NCBI RefSeq assembly: GCF_020497125.1
Contig: NC_059079.1
Span: forward strand, 52,773,114 to 52,837,113
Direction: 5' to 3'
Origin: Mauremys mutica
Taxonomy: Eukaryota > Chordata > Testudines > Geoemydidae
DNA length: 64,000 nt
The notes under the pieces are model-generated. The model saw only the letters and a list, made by a program, of their open reading frames with translations, did no database searches and was not told where the DNA came from. The position numbers and the translations under genes were made by a program. This document shows positions 1-11,982 of this stretch, one piece after another. Every line of letters starts with the position of its first letter. The stretch's first letter is position 1.

Positions 1-652
1 AAAGACTCCCCGGGGGAAGAGCTACCTATTGTCCCTTGGCAAGTGTCTCCCTCACTTGCTACTGTGACTGTTCCCCTTTCACTGATGGCCCCCTCAAGTT
101 CCCCCCCCCCCCATTGATGTGGGTGGGTGGCACTTGCAAGGTTTTCATTTTGGGGAGCTCAGCTTGGATAGAGAACCCTCAATCCATTTTAAGACCCAGG
201 GTACTGCAGACACACAACCCCTCTGAAAACTGAGCCCTAAGTGTCTCAGACTGGGCACTCCAAAACGAAGGCACTTAAAGCCAATGGCTCATTTTGAAAA
301 TTTTGACTGCAGTGACAAATACCAAATCAATACATGCAACATATAAAAGATTATGAAACAATATATAGCTCTAGGTTCCTCATATGAACAAGTGGGATAC
401 ATTTGTTTGGGGAGGGGGGTTGCATATCCCTTTAAAAAATGTTAATAGAAAAGATACAATAAGAGTTTGCCCCTGGGTCTCTGGCCAGATATTCTACTTC
501 AGGTACTGTGTGCAGTGTTCTGGTGGCTGCCCTCTTCCCTGCAAGGGGATGCATTTCAGAGAGAATGCATATAACCACTAAAGCTGTTATGGCTATTGCA
601 GTGCAGGAGACTGAAATCTCCAGGCAACTCATTTAAAATGCCTTAGAAGTAA
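1..652. other. No gene seen
   Basis: Unique-looking sequence with a C-run at 102-112. The 65-66 aa frames have no recognisable family. Confidence 0.5.
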
Positions 653-960
653 TTTGTACAGCACTTTATAGGATGGTCTTGGACTCAGGACATCTAGCTT
701 TAGTTCCTGGGTCTGCCACAGGTTTCCTGTGTGACCACATGCAAGTCACTCCAGCTCTCTACACCTCAGTTCCCCATCTGTAAAATGGAGGAATACTTAC
801 CATCCCCCACCCTTTTTCTTGTCTATTTAGGTTATAAGCTCTTCGGGGCAGTGACTGTCTCCTACTATATGTCTGAATAGTATCTAGCGCAATGGGCTTC
901 ACTCTCAATTGCAGTCTTTCAGCACTACTGTAAAAAATAAATAAGTGCTATTTAAATGCT
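653..960 (+). repeat. MIR-like core SINE with downstream tail
   Basis: TCCTGTGTGACCACATGCAA, GTCACTCC and CTCAGTTCCCCATCTGTAAA with ATGGAGG are the MIR core. AAGCTCTTCGGGGCAGTGAC, then TAGCGCAATGGG, is the tail type common to these old repeats. Confidence 0.7.
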
Positions 961-2009
961 AAGGACTAATATTAGTGGGTTCTGTACAATTAAAACTTGG
1001 TGAGTCAAGACTTACCACCCATTTAAACCAAACATGCAAATGTTTCAGTTAAACACCTTCAGTTCAATGAATTAGGCTCTAGAACAAGTTACACAAACTC
1101 TAGAGCTTTCCAGATTTGTGGGCACATGTAAGGATGCATCAAAAGATCCTATAGCATGCGTTCTGTCACGTTTTCACCACAGCCAAGTTGGACTAACAAT
1201 TGTGGTCACAGGGCATGTCATCTTTCACTCAGAACTTTAGCTGAACATGACTCAGTATTAGCATGACTATTGTAGTTTGGGTTTATCTGAGCTTTTAGAC
1301 ACAATTGGTGATAAAGGGTATATCTATGCTACTTCCTTTGGCCTTCAGTTTAATAACATGAAATCATGACAAATTCTTTTGAGATGTGTGTGTGTGAAAG
1401 TAAACCCTCAAAGTAATTCGTTACAACTTTCTAGTAAAATAAGTGTTAATTAAAGTATTGCTGACTTTTTAGCATCCTATTTAAACAAAACTAATAAAGT
1501 ACTATTGCAATATTTTATTATATACATCTAATTCATGGCAAGCGGTTAAATAATGCACATTTGATTATTTCCCCTACAATATTTATAAAAAATAGATTTT
1601 GGGGGGAAGATGGAAAATGGTGCATTTAATACTTAGGAAAGATTTCTCATTCACAGACCAAGTCACAGAAGCATTCTATTTATACACAGAAATTTCTCTA
1701 CCCTGCACCATCAGTGTGCTGATAGATATGCAACCTCTAGACACAAAAAGATAGTTCCTTCTCCATATCCATTTAATCATTGGCTTCTCTGTTGAGTTGG
1801 TTCTGCAAGGGGCAGAGGGAGTTGTGTGACACTGGCAGACCAGGAGCCAGCGTATACCAAGGCCCCCATAGCCCTCAGTGAACACTGACAAATGAATAGC
1901 TGGAAACCAGTCTGACTCATCTGTGCTAGAACTATTAAAATAGATGTTAAGTTTATAAGAATGTGTTGAGTGTTTGGACTTTATGAAATGCTTGTAAGTT
2001 GCTGCATGC
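961..2009. other. No gene seen
   Basis: AT-rich, unique-looking; the 114-aa minus-strand frame at 1676-2020 has no family features. Confidence 0.5.
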
Positions 2010-2935
2010 ATGAATTTCACTTATAAAATCTGTGTACCATATTATAAGGCAATATTCAAGTGTTTGCTTTGTAACTTTAAAAGAGTTTACTATAACACTC
2101 TAAACCCCCATAGCCAGGAGAGAAGCATTACTGAATGTAAAATACTAGTTTACCACAAGAGGTGTCATCTCCTGCCCAACAAAAGAAGGCCTATAGACAC
2201 CCGACAAACTATTTTGTTCACTAATGTTCCACAAGATTGTGTTGATTGCTCCCCCATGCCCATGAAGAGGGATGTGCACAATCCCTCATCCCATCACAGT
2301 TTGAACTCTGGGAGAAGGAAATGTAAATCCCTACCAGAAATAATTGTAGCACTATGCTGCTTGGAGTTTGGAGAGGGAAATATTTCTAAGCTTAAACAAG
2401 GGATCCCCAAGTTGCTTAGCTTAATGGACATATAGAACTTGCATATTACAGCAGCATCTATTACCTTTTGAAACCTAAGATTGTATCTAATTTCTGTGTG
2501 TATATTTACCTGCTTTAACCTTGTAAATAACTTATTTCTTCTTCCTACTTAATAAATCTTTAACTGGTTTATTACAGGATTGGCTACAAGCATGGTCTTT
2601 GGTGAGCCATCTAAGGAACAATTGACCTGGGGTAGGTGACTGGTCCTTTCGGACTGGGAGTAACCTGAATATAGTTGTGATTTTTGTTGTAAGAAACCAT
2701 CTATCACAAAGGCAAGACTGCGTGGGTGCAAGATAGACTGGAGAGCCCAAGGCAACTGTCTGTGACTCCATGTTAAGGGTGTTATAGTGCTTGAGGAGTT
2801 CACATTTAATACTTGGTTGGTGAAATCTAATTATAGAATACCCAGCCATTTGGGGTTTGTGTCCTGGTTTGTAACAGTCTGCCCTGAGATTGGCACCCAA
2901 GTTTGGCCACTCCAAAGAGCTTGATAATGGACACC
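2010..2935 (+). repeat. Solo LTR related to the element at 55788
   Basis: TTAATAAATCTTTAACTGG, CAGGATTGGCTACAAGCATG, ACTGGTCCTTTCGGACTGGG and GACTGTCTGTGACTCCATG run parallel to the 32400 fragment and the 1,076-bp LTR. It has no partner LTR or internal region nearby. Ends are approximate and no target duplication was proven. The 141-aa frame inside it is spurious. Confidence 0.65.
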
Positions 2936-3664
2936 TGTCTACTGAGGTCTAAGGTCCTGATCCTTCACTCTACCTCAGATGGGCACAAACGTCCACTTGC
3001 ATGGAACTCAACCTCATTTCACACCAGCCAAATGACCAGCTGAGCAACAGAGAAGAACCCCTTTCAATCCAAAATGTGAACCTTTACAAAACAGCTTTTT
3101 GCACTATTTGATTGTTCTGGAAGCCCAGGGTCACATCAGTATAGTACAGCATATATTAATCAGTTTTGATATTCTGTCTCTATTCAATTTAAATAAGAAG
3201 TAAAGGAGACTCTGCTGTGCTTGACAGACAGAAAGCCAAATCTGAAGGCTCCCATGTCCCCAAAATCTTCTCTCCTTATCAGCAGGGAGAAGCAACACCT
3301 GTCCTCATATCTGCTACCGGGGCAGGTGTGGAGGTGTTCTGCTAATTGCTGAGATAATAGCATGTGACTGCTTTCCAGCTGCTCCTCTATGCCTCCCACA
3401 ACCTCTGCTTCTTAGTCCTCTACCCAGTGAATAGTTCCAGAGACTGAATCTGTTATTGCTCAAAGCCTCTCCAGGTGGTGGCATTTAAATTAATTTTCTC
3501 TGTTATGCGGCTGCCCTTAGAATTCTGAACAGCAGCAGTGAAAACTCTGAACTGCAGCAATGGCACTAGTGTGGTCTCTCTTCAGATTTAGGAAAACAGC
3601 ACTGCATCAATTCACACTTTCATTCATGTTTGAAAGATTATCTTCACAGCCAGAAAATTAGCAA
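2936..3664. other. No gene seen
   Basis: Nothing recognisable on either strand. Confidence 0.5.
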
Positions 3665-3745
3665 CACAGTCAGATCCTCAGCGGTGTAAATCAGCATATC
3701 TCCATTGACTGACACTGATTTATACCTGCTGAGGATCTGGCCTTC
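3665..3745. repeat. Short palindromic repeat
   Basis: AGATCCTCAGCGGTGTAAAT pairs with ATTTATACCTGCTGAGGATCT across about 30 bp; a foldback element without coding capacity. Confidence 0.7.
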
Positions 3746-4859
3746 TTCCCCACCCCCCATTAAAATTTGGATTTGACAGCAATTGATTGTATTCACCAGT
3801 AATGATTTCTGCTCATCCTGAGTGAGAGGATTTTTCAAGCTCTGTTTTAACCAGATACAATGAATACCAAGAGACCTTGTATAGAAGAAGAGACCCAAAC
3901 TACATCACAGGGAACAACAAAAGACATCAATATCTTAAAGGCAGCCCTAACTGACCTTTAGGAATGCAATACAACCAGTCTTACTTGATCACCAGCCACA
4001 GTTGATGACTCATAGCATCAACTAATAATCATCTAGGGTCAGTAGAAAAAAACCCAAACTCTCTCACTTTCCCCTTGGAACAGCATTTCACAATTAGGGA
4101 GTTTATTGGGATTTCCGTGCTGTCTTCTGACGTATCCAGCACTGGTCACTGTCAGACAGGTCAGTAGATTAGACAACCACTGGACCATTCTCTTACATAA
4201 TTTTCTATGTTCTCAATCTAACTGTCCCTTAGGACATCAATGGCTTATCTAGTTTCCAATTCAAACTAGCTTTTTGTATATGAAACATTGGTTAGTTTTT
4301 CAACTCAGCCTTGAAAAAGAAATGGGAAAATAAATTATAAGTTAATTAGAACTGAATGGCCGTCAGTATTTTGCATCTCTGTGGCCTTCTCTCATCCCAC
4401 ATTCACATAGCATCATCATCTGTCGTAAGTGGACTTATGTGAAAGTTCCAATTTCCAGTAGAGGAGGGATCAAGATGCAAAATTCAGGCATGGTTTAAGC
4501 CTGTTTCTAATTTCCACTTTACATTCACTTGTTAAAAATCATTTTAGTGCCAACAAAAAACCTCTTTCTTTTCCCGTCCCCACATCACATCATTCCTTTC
4601 TCTTTTTTTTAATCTGTTTTTTCAGATGGCTCAAAATTATAAGAAGAGCTGGGTGAAACCTCAGCTGTCTGCTGAGAAAAACAAACCAACCAAGAACAAA
4701 AACAGTCATATGTTCAACTGTCATAATATTTAGTGAATTTGGCATTAGGGGACCTAATACTCCCAACTCTCCAACGTTATAGTGACTATTTTTTGCCTGG
4801 AGCTCAGGAGGGAGATTTATCTAAGGAGCAGAGGACTGAAGTTATGTCTCTTTGGTTTT
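3746..4859. other. No gene seen apart from a CR1 tail at 4110
   Basis: A pyrimidine tract followed by CAG at 4600-4625 looks like a splice acceptor, but the following frame is short and without a donor. Confidence 0.45.
4110..4215 (+). mobile_element. CR1 3' end remnant
   Basis: ACTGGTCACTGTCAGACAGG, a diverged TAGATTAGACAACCACTGGA and a terminal TTTTCTATGTT match the CR1 terminal block. Old copy. Confidence 0.5.
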
Positions 4860-5050
4860 ATACAGGTTCTAGCTGATTTACTACATGACCCTAAGCAAAC
4901 TGTTTAACCTTTCTGGGCCTAAACTTACCATTGTCAAATGAAAATAATGTTCGCTTAGTTTAGTTTATAGGGATTTGGGGAAGCTTAATTAAAGTTTGTA
5001 ATGCACTTCAGCATCCTGGGACCAAAAAAGACCTATGTGCAAAGTATTAT
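4860..5050 (+). repeat. MIR-like remnant
   Basis: CATGACCCTAAGCAAACTGT, TTAACCTTTCTGGGCCTAAA, a diverged MIR core with the same order as at 653. Confidence 0.5.
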
Positions 5051-5122
5051 AATTTGTGAGAATGGAAAATAGTTACATTCACTAGCTCATTTCGGTGGGA
5101 TTATTTGCATGGGTTACTGCTA

Positions 5123-5290
5123 CATAAGAACATAAGAATGGCCGTACCGGGTCAGACCAAAGGTCCATCTAGCCCAGTATCTGTCTACCGACAGTGGCCA
5201 ATGCCAGGTGACCCAGAGGCAGTGAACCTAACAGTCAATGATCAAGTGATCTCTCTCCTGCCATCCATCTCCATCCTCTGACGAACAGAG
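5123..5290 (-). mobile_element. CR1 3' end, minus strand
   Basis: AAGAACATAAGAATGGCCGT then GGGTCAGACCAAAGGTCCAT and CTACCGACAGTGGCCAATGC are the reverse complement of the CR1 terminal block seen at 33480-33650. Confidence 0.65.
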
Positions 5291-5830
5291 GCTACTCAAA
5301 GTGAATAAAGGTTGCAGAATCTGATTATTACTATGTAGTGACATGCACAAGAAGCTATTCAAGAATCTGTGAAATACACTGCCACACAACTGAACAGCTG
5401 AGTTCTTTCCCATCTTTGCTGCGACAAGTTATTCCCGCTGTGTATTTGTATACAATTTTTCACTAATGCCATCATTGACTCATGGTTGCAGTGCTTCAGC
5501 TTTTAGAATAAAAGATAATTGTCCAGTTAAAATAACAGTCCTAGTCCATGTTTTGTCTACAATCACTCTAGAGAAGTGTCAGCAAATTGGTGTCAAAACA
5601 ATATCAAAAGACAAACTAGCAGAAAAAAAGACCTTTCACCTAATCAGGACTAATAGCTGTAAATGCAAAGATGATTCTCAATGTACTCGGGGGGGGGGAG
5701 AGAGGGGGGAGAAGAGGAAGAGAAGAGAGGATATTTGAATTATCCAGCAATATAAGAATGATATATAGTGAATGGAATAAAATCCTAAAACAACCCCACA
5801 AACTGGATTCATGTTTTATACCCGCTGTCT
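5291..5830. other. No gene seen
   Basis: Contains a purine-rich run at 5689-5730. Confidence 0.5.
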
Positions 5831-6097
5831 ACATAAAGTATGTATGCAGTGTAGTAACTGTGTTGGTTCCAGGATATTAGAGGCACAAGGTGGGGGCAAT
5901 AGAAGAATTCTATGTGGCTTGAAAGCTTGTCTCTCACACCCATAGAAATTGGTCCAATAAAAGATATTACCTCACCCTCCTTGTCTCTCTATGTAAAGTA
6001 TGAACGTTACTCCAAATATTCATTTATGCAGATGCCGACAATTTATAGAACTCTAACACGGCAAACGCCTCAAAAGCCATAAATGGTTCATAACTAA

Positions 6098-6376
6098 GGC
6101 TGTGTCTACACTAGCCCTTTTGTCAGTATAATTTGTGAAAACACACCCCTCAAGTGACATAAGTTACACTGACAGAAGCACCAGTGTGGACAGCACTATG
6201 TTGGCAGGAGATGCTCTCCTATCAACATAGCTACCGCCACTTGTTGCGGGTGGTTTAATTGTGCCAATGGGAGAGAACTCTCCCATTGGTGCAGAGCAGC
6301 AATGCAGGAGGTCTTACAGCGGCGTAACTGCATCAGTATAGTCATGCCGCTATAAGGTCTCTAGTGTAGACATGGC
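6098..6376. mobile_element. MITE with TGTCTACACTAG ends
   Basis: Left GGCTGTGTCTACACTAG and right CTAGTGTAGACATGGC are a good inverted pair; the flanks share TAACT. The terminal motif is shared with the MITEs at 38501 and 45801, but the interior differs. Confidence 0.75.
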
Positions 6377-6679
6377 TTAACTCTTGTCTACAACCCCATT
6401 TCAGATATGCTGCCAGGAAACATGCAGGGTTAAAACACCAGGGCAGAATGAGATAGTTCAATTAAAAAGGTTTCAGATAAGAAGCCATCCTTTCCAACAA
6501 AATATTCTCAGTTCTACTAGGACCACATAGAAGTAAATTGCTAAGCAACAGCAACTGATTTTACATAGGGATCCAAACAATTGCAAATCAGGTTCAAAGT
6601 CCTGGTTTCATCGATATCCTATGTAAATCAGTGCCATAAGCCATACAATGTTTTTATGTCTCTGTGTAACAGCTGCCCA

Positions 6680-6750
6680 TGAGCCTGATCCCAAGCTCAC
6701 TGAAATCAATGGAAAGACTCTCTGACTTCAGTGGGCTTTGGATCAAGCCA
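6680..6750. repeat. Short palindromic repeat
   Basis: CCTGATCCCAAGCTCACTGA pairs imperfectly with TCAGTGGGCTTTGGATCAAG around AATGGAAAGACTC. Confidence 0.6.
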
Positions 6751-6826
6751 TGTGGACAATTCTTCTATTGCCCCCACCTTGTCCCTCTAATATCCTGGGA
6801 CCAACTGCATACATACTTCATATAGA

Positions 6827-7639
6827 CAGATTTACATTAGGTTAATGTTAGGTGGTAGAGGACATAAAAAAAAGTTAAATGGAGGCTGCACTTTGCAAAT
6901 ATATTACGTAGCAAGTTTTATGCTAACAAGGAGCTGATGTATGCCATGGCTGGGGATGTTACCATGCAACATGTATTCTTTTCTTTTGCTAAACGTTGTG
7001 CTTTTAGAATTGTACGGCAAACATTTTAATAAATAGACTATTCACAAAATAACACTGCAGAAGTGTATCAGGCAGGTAGAAAGATGTATTTTACTTCATT
7101 GTTCTCTCCTTGTCATTTGCCATTATCAGCGCTAGCCTCTGCTAGAGAAGAGAATGCACTTCAATTGACACATTTTCAGAGACCTTTGGTCAGAAGCCTA
7201 TGTTAAATTAACTCTGAGCTCTCCGCCCATTTCCTGGTGAAAATGCCAAAAGGGTCCAAAGTCATCACCATAAGTGCCAATAGTTTAGTAGTCTCAGCAG
7301 AAAGACAAAATTCTGTGTAGATTAGGGATAGGCTATGGAGCCTGACCAACCATTTAATACACAGCAATAGTTCCTTCAAGTATGGGTAATTGATGAGGCA
7401 CCATGGAAGAAACCATTGGACCTTTGCTACATCCATTCTTTTGATAAATAGAGGACATCAAACTCAATGGTTTTCAACCTGGTATGTCACATGCCCCAAA
7501 CTTTTATGTTAATTGTACTAATTATATTGACTTTCACAGTCCACAGAACACTTATCTGCGATATTCTACCCACAAGCAACTGATTACATTGAGGTACCTT
7601 GTCTTTTTACCCCTTACTAGATAACAGAGATCCTTTGTC
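6827..7639. other. No gene seen
   Basis: AT-rich, no recognisable repeat. Confidence 0.5.
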
Positions 7640-7850
7640 TAATAGTTAGCAAGAATTAAGTGAGTCCCTGGGTTCCATTCCCAAACCAATCAATGACCTC
7701 AAGTTAATTCACCTCTCTGTGCCTTGGTTTACCTGATTTATTGGTGGCTATAGTAATACTTGACTACTAGTAGGTGTTATGAGGCTTGTTTATAAAGTGC
7801 TTTGAGATCCTAAGTTGAAAGATTCTATAAGTGCAAAGTACCCTAATGGA
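7640..7850 (+). repeat. MIR-like remnant
   Basis: ATGACCTCAAGTTAATTCAC, CTCTCTGTGCCTTGGTTTAC and GTGCTTTGAGATCCT follow the order of a MIR core and tail. Confidence 0.55.
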
Positions 7851-8830
7851 AATGGCTACTTGTATGTAAAACAAATGTGACAAGAGGGATCCTTTGTACA
7901 TAATTTAGTTCAGTGGGCCTGTCTTTTGTGTGTGTTCTCTGATTCCACTTACTTTGTTTGGTTATGGTCCCTGTTTATCCTTCTGTTTGACTTTGTGGGG
8001 AATTCCTAGTGTATTTGTGACATCACTGTCTGTTGTCATGGAGATTAATGTGGTGTCACATTCTTCATCTTTATATTGCTACCAGATCAATATTTTTGGT
8101 AATCAGAAACAGTTGTAAGTAAAATGCTGAGAAATGCAACAAATATCAGGTAAGATTACATACTTGCCTGCAAAACAATTGTTTCAGATTTTGGGGACCT
8201 CTGAGCCTTTATGTTTATTAAAAATAATTCTTCCAGACAAAACAAGCCCATCCTTTGAGGCATCTCTATTTTGGAAGAATTCTATTTTAAGTACAAAAAT
8301 GTGGAAATAAGTCCAACACTGACATGTAACTGGAAATAAACGAATGGGTCTCGTTAAAAACTACACAACACATTTCATGTTTTGCCTCCAAAAAATTAGC
8401 AAACCTTTCCAATTTGGGAACTTAGGGAATTACTGTGTTTCCACTAGAAAATGGGGGGTGGGAGTTTCTGAACTAGTTAGCACTCGCCATCACTTAAAAC
8501 ACTGAATCAGATTGCTGGCTGACATACAACTCTGTCATCTCCATTACAGTTAACGTGTATTTCAGAGTAGAATTTATTATATGTATTTGAAGTAGTAAAT
8601 GGAATCTATGCAACAAAACAGAGGCTACATCATTTCATACAGAATAGACAATTTAGTTACCAGCTGTAATACCTACAAGCAGGAAAGGGACTAGAACTTA
8701 GTGGGCCACAGCTATAAACACCTATAAAGGCAAGGTGTTATTCAACGCCTATTGAAATCAATGGGATTAGGGGACTAGACCCCTAGTCACCCTGAAAGGG
8801 GATGTTACAGAGTAAAACAACTGGGGTCCA
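7851..8830. other. No gene seen
   Basis: Nothing recognisable. Confidence 0.5.
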
Positions 8831-8945
8831 ATTCAGCAAGACACATAAGGCCATGTCTAACTTTAAATACATGAGTAACCCCATTGGCTTCAATGGCACT
8901 GCTCACGAGCTTGAAGTTAGGCATGTGCTTATGTGCCTCACTGAA
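8831..8945. repeat. Short palindromic repeat
   Basis: CAGCAAGACACATAAGGCCA...TAACTTTAAA pairs with TTGAAGTTAGGCATGTGCTT...GCCTCACTG around ATTGGCTTCAAT. Confidence 0.7.
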
Positions 8946-9535
8946 CTGTGGCACTGGAAATAAATAAATTCATGGGGAATAAATAATACAGGGGACCCCA
9001 AAAACTGCAATTATTTTAGTTCTTAAATCATATGTGGACTGGTAAGCACCTATATCTTTGCAATTCAATTATCTTTTGGAGGTACCATTGGAATATGGAC
9101 CTTCCTGTCTGTCTGATGTGGAAGTTTGTCTTGGCTCCCTTGATACTGTTACCACACACACCTCCTTCTCCTTCTGTTTGTCCCTCTCCTTTTCCAATGT
9201 GAATGTATATGTGAACGGTTGCCACACAGCCTGAACATAGTGAAGTCAATTCAGATTTACTCAGACCAGGGCATTTAGACTTTCCCCAAAATTATATACA
9301 GCTGGAAACTCACCACCACATTGTAACAGATCTTTCACACTCCAGCACTGCTGGGGAGGTAGCACAGGGGACATACTCTCCATGAAGGTTCGACAAAGCC
9401 TGCTCATTGGCCTTTGGGGACTGTACAGGGGTGTTCCCCAGAAGCTTCAGGGCTGGTAGACAGGCCCTATGCCACCTCATACCCAGCCCCCAATGTACGC
9501 ACCTGCCACAGGCAGAAAGTAGTGTGTCTTTTTGA
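8946..9535. other. No gene seen
   Basis: Nothing recognisable. Confidence 0.5.
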
Positions 9536-9770
9536 GAGTTTGTCTACACAGGACAATTGACCATCATAGCTGCAGCAGAATAACTCTTCAACTATAGCTA
9601 TTCCAGAATAACTCCCCACGTGGTCAAAATATCCTGAACAAAAATAGACTTTATCCTGGAATATTTACTCCACTTTTGAAGACAAATAATTATTCAAGAA
9701 TAAAATTGCTTGTATTTCAGAACAGAATGCCTGCAGGGGGAGTTATTACAGAATAGTCAATGATACAATA
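9536..9770. mobile_element. MITE-like repeat with TTTGTCTACACAGG
   Basis: Left AGTTTGTCTACACAGG; many ATTCTGGAATA-type palindromic words inside and CAGGGGGAGTTATT near the right side. Related to 11348-11583. Confidence 0.5.
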
Positions 9771-10888
9771 GAGTGCCAAGCATGCTCAAGAAAAGAAAAA
9801 CTAGCATTGACTTTCAGATTCGAGGTTGAGTCTGCAGTGTTGGCTGTTAGAAAAGACACTTTCCACTTGCAAACTCTGCACATTTGATCAGGAATCATTG
9901 ACACAAAAGCATGTGCTGTCAGTATCTTTCAACAAGTATGTATGAACTTAATAAGAAAACAACACAATTTTAAAGTGTTCCTGACTAATTAAAACCTTCC
10001 ACTCCCACCTCACAAAACCAAACATAGGACCTAAACCTCACTCGGGGCTTGTTCAAAAAAGTATGGGGCCCCTATGAAGCTATTCAATTGGGGGCCAGTT
10101 TGTAAGGGCCAACAGCCAGTGTAGGTCCTTCTCCCTTCAACCTACCTCAAATAGCTATACCATGCCAGATGAAAGAGGTTGTGGTAGGGAGATTTTTAGA
10201 AACAAAAATGACAGTTGCACACCTAACTATCATTTTTGTCTGAAAATCTCCTCTCTAAATCCCACATGGGGAGAATAAAGTATAAGCCTAAAATTGGGGG
10301 AAAGAAACTAGGCACACAAGCCCCTAATGGGCCCAGTTTATTCTCCATAGATTCAATCATCAGTACAAAGAGGTTGACTCCTCACACCAATCAACACTGG
10401 ATCATCGACACTGATGAACAGCCTCTCTGTCCTTGGTGAAGCAGACCCCACTGCCCCAAAAAATATTCTAGGGGGCCCCTGCCATTGCAGAGATGGAAGC
10501 CTTGTCTGAAATAGCCTGGTTCTCAGTGAGGCCTAAACCCATAGCAAGTTTCAGATCCCAGTCTTTTGTTGTTGTTTTTTAATGCACTAGCCCAGTCTAT
10601 GATTAGAATTATTAATTACTAGTAAATAGAAAAAGTGTGCAGGAAGGGGTTCACACTCTCAGAGCTCAAACAGCTGAAGGGATTTCACTCAAAACTTTTC
10701 AGACATATAAGGCAACTTTTGACATTTATAACCATGCACCCCTAACAAGTGAAATATTGAGGAATATACAACCATCTGAAAAATAGGGAAGCAAAATGGA
10801 TACAGTTTTGTGCCCTCTGCTCTAATGTGCATCAACAGATGACCATTATAAATCAACAGCAATAGTAACGTTAGTAGATTTTTATATC
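9771..10888. other. No gene seen
   Basis: GAGAATTT/GATTTTCAG-like words around 10190-10250 hint at a short foldback, not resolved. Confidence 0.45.
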
Positions 10889-10945
10889 TGTGTGTATGTG
10901 TACACACACACATATACATACATACATACACACGTGCACACAGAG
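10889..10945. repeat. TG/CA and CATA microsatellite
   Basis: TGTGTGTATGTGTACACACACACATA followed by CATA units. A minus-strand 90-aa frame crosses it and is spurious. Confidence 0.9.
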
Positions 10946-11347
10946 AAAACAGGTCCACCACAGGAAGTTTGAAAACTATTGCTTAACCATTTAGCACATT
11001 ACGTCTCTATATATTTCACAATGGGTTGTTTCATTAATCATTATTTAACTGTTAGTAAGCTGGAGGGAACAATTTACAGCAAACCTAAAAGAGAACACAG
11101 AAATGGTGAAGTCGTCATTCTCTGAGAGAGCGGATCTAGCCATCTTTGACCTACAAGGCCAACCTTGACAGACAAGTCTGTGTCCCCGGGGCTTGAAATT
11201 TTATGGTGGACAGGAGAGTTTATTTAACATTCTTAGAGCTTTCTGCTTTGATTTGCTGTGAGGATTGTTATGTATTTATGCCATTTTCATTTAAATTTAT
11301 TGTATAAGCGCTCTCTATCTCAAAACAGATTACCACTCTAGAGTATA
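10946..11347. other. No gene seen
   Basis: Nothing recognisable. Confidence 0.5.
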
Positions 11348-11583
11348 AGGATTTGTCTACACAGAGAAATTAATCTAGATTAAGACAGGGTGTGAATTTA
11401 AAGTGCATTAAATATTCCTGATCAGTGTCCTGTGTGGACACTCTTATTCTGGAATAAAAGTGCTTTATTCCAAATTTATTCCAAATTAAGATATTTCAGA
11501 ATAAGGCACTCTGATTCCAGAATCCAAACAGGGAGTTGATCAAGAATAGCTATTTTGGAATAAACTCCCCCTGTAGATAAAAC
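11348..11583. mobile_element. MITE-like repeat with TTTGTCTACACAG
   Basis: Left ATTTGTCTACACAG, right AACTCCCCCTGTAGATAAA; the AT-rich interior has TTCTGGAATAAA and TTATTCCAAATT. Same family as 9536-9770. Confidence 0.6.
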
Positions 11584-11754
11584 CAAAGAGAACAGCAAAT
11601 GTCCTTCCAGAATTATTCACCTTTTCCTTCCGATTGTTAAAACTCAATTTTACTTAAGTAGTAATGCCTCTCTTTTTCTGATTAAAGTAAAATATTAAAG
11701 TATTTTATCCATAGCAGTGTAAGAGATCAAAAGGTCCATTACAATGGCCTAAAA

Positions 11755-11974
11755 TAGTGGTTCTCAAACTTTTGCATTGGTGACCCCTTTCACACAGCAA
11801 GTCTCTGAGTGCAACCTCCCCTTATAAATTAAAAACACATTTTTAATATTAAACACTATCATAAATGATGGAGGAGAAGTGGGGTTTGAGGGTGGAGGCT
11901 GATGGCTCGCAACCCCCCACATAATAACCTTGTGACCCCCTGAAGGGTCATGACCCCCAGTTTGAGAATGCCTG
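11755..11974. mobile_element. hAT (Charlie-like) MITE
   Basis: Left TAGTGGTTCTCAAACTTTTG and right CCCCAGTTTGAGAATGCCTG are imperfect inverted ends, flanked by GCCTAAAA (11747-11754) and GCCTAGAA (11975-11982), an 8-bp duplication with one change. Confidence 0.8.
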
Positions 11975-11982
11975 GCCTAGAA

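Larger units (their letters stand above)
5831..6826. repeat. Long inverted repeat bounding 0.8 kb
   Basis: The left arm (about 5831-5917) and right arm (about 6751-6826) share, inverted, AAGTATGTATGCAG, CCAGGATATTAGAGG and GGTGGGGGCAATAGAAGAATT with small gaps. The interior includes the MITE at 6098. Confidence 0.75.

Noticed and set aside
2010..2435. 141-aa plus-strand ORF
   Set aside because: It lies inside a solo LTR and has no domain signature.
4600..4680. Possible host exon after a pyrimidine tract and CAG
   Set aside because: The following frame is short, has no recognisable protein and no convincing donor site.
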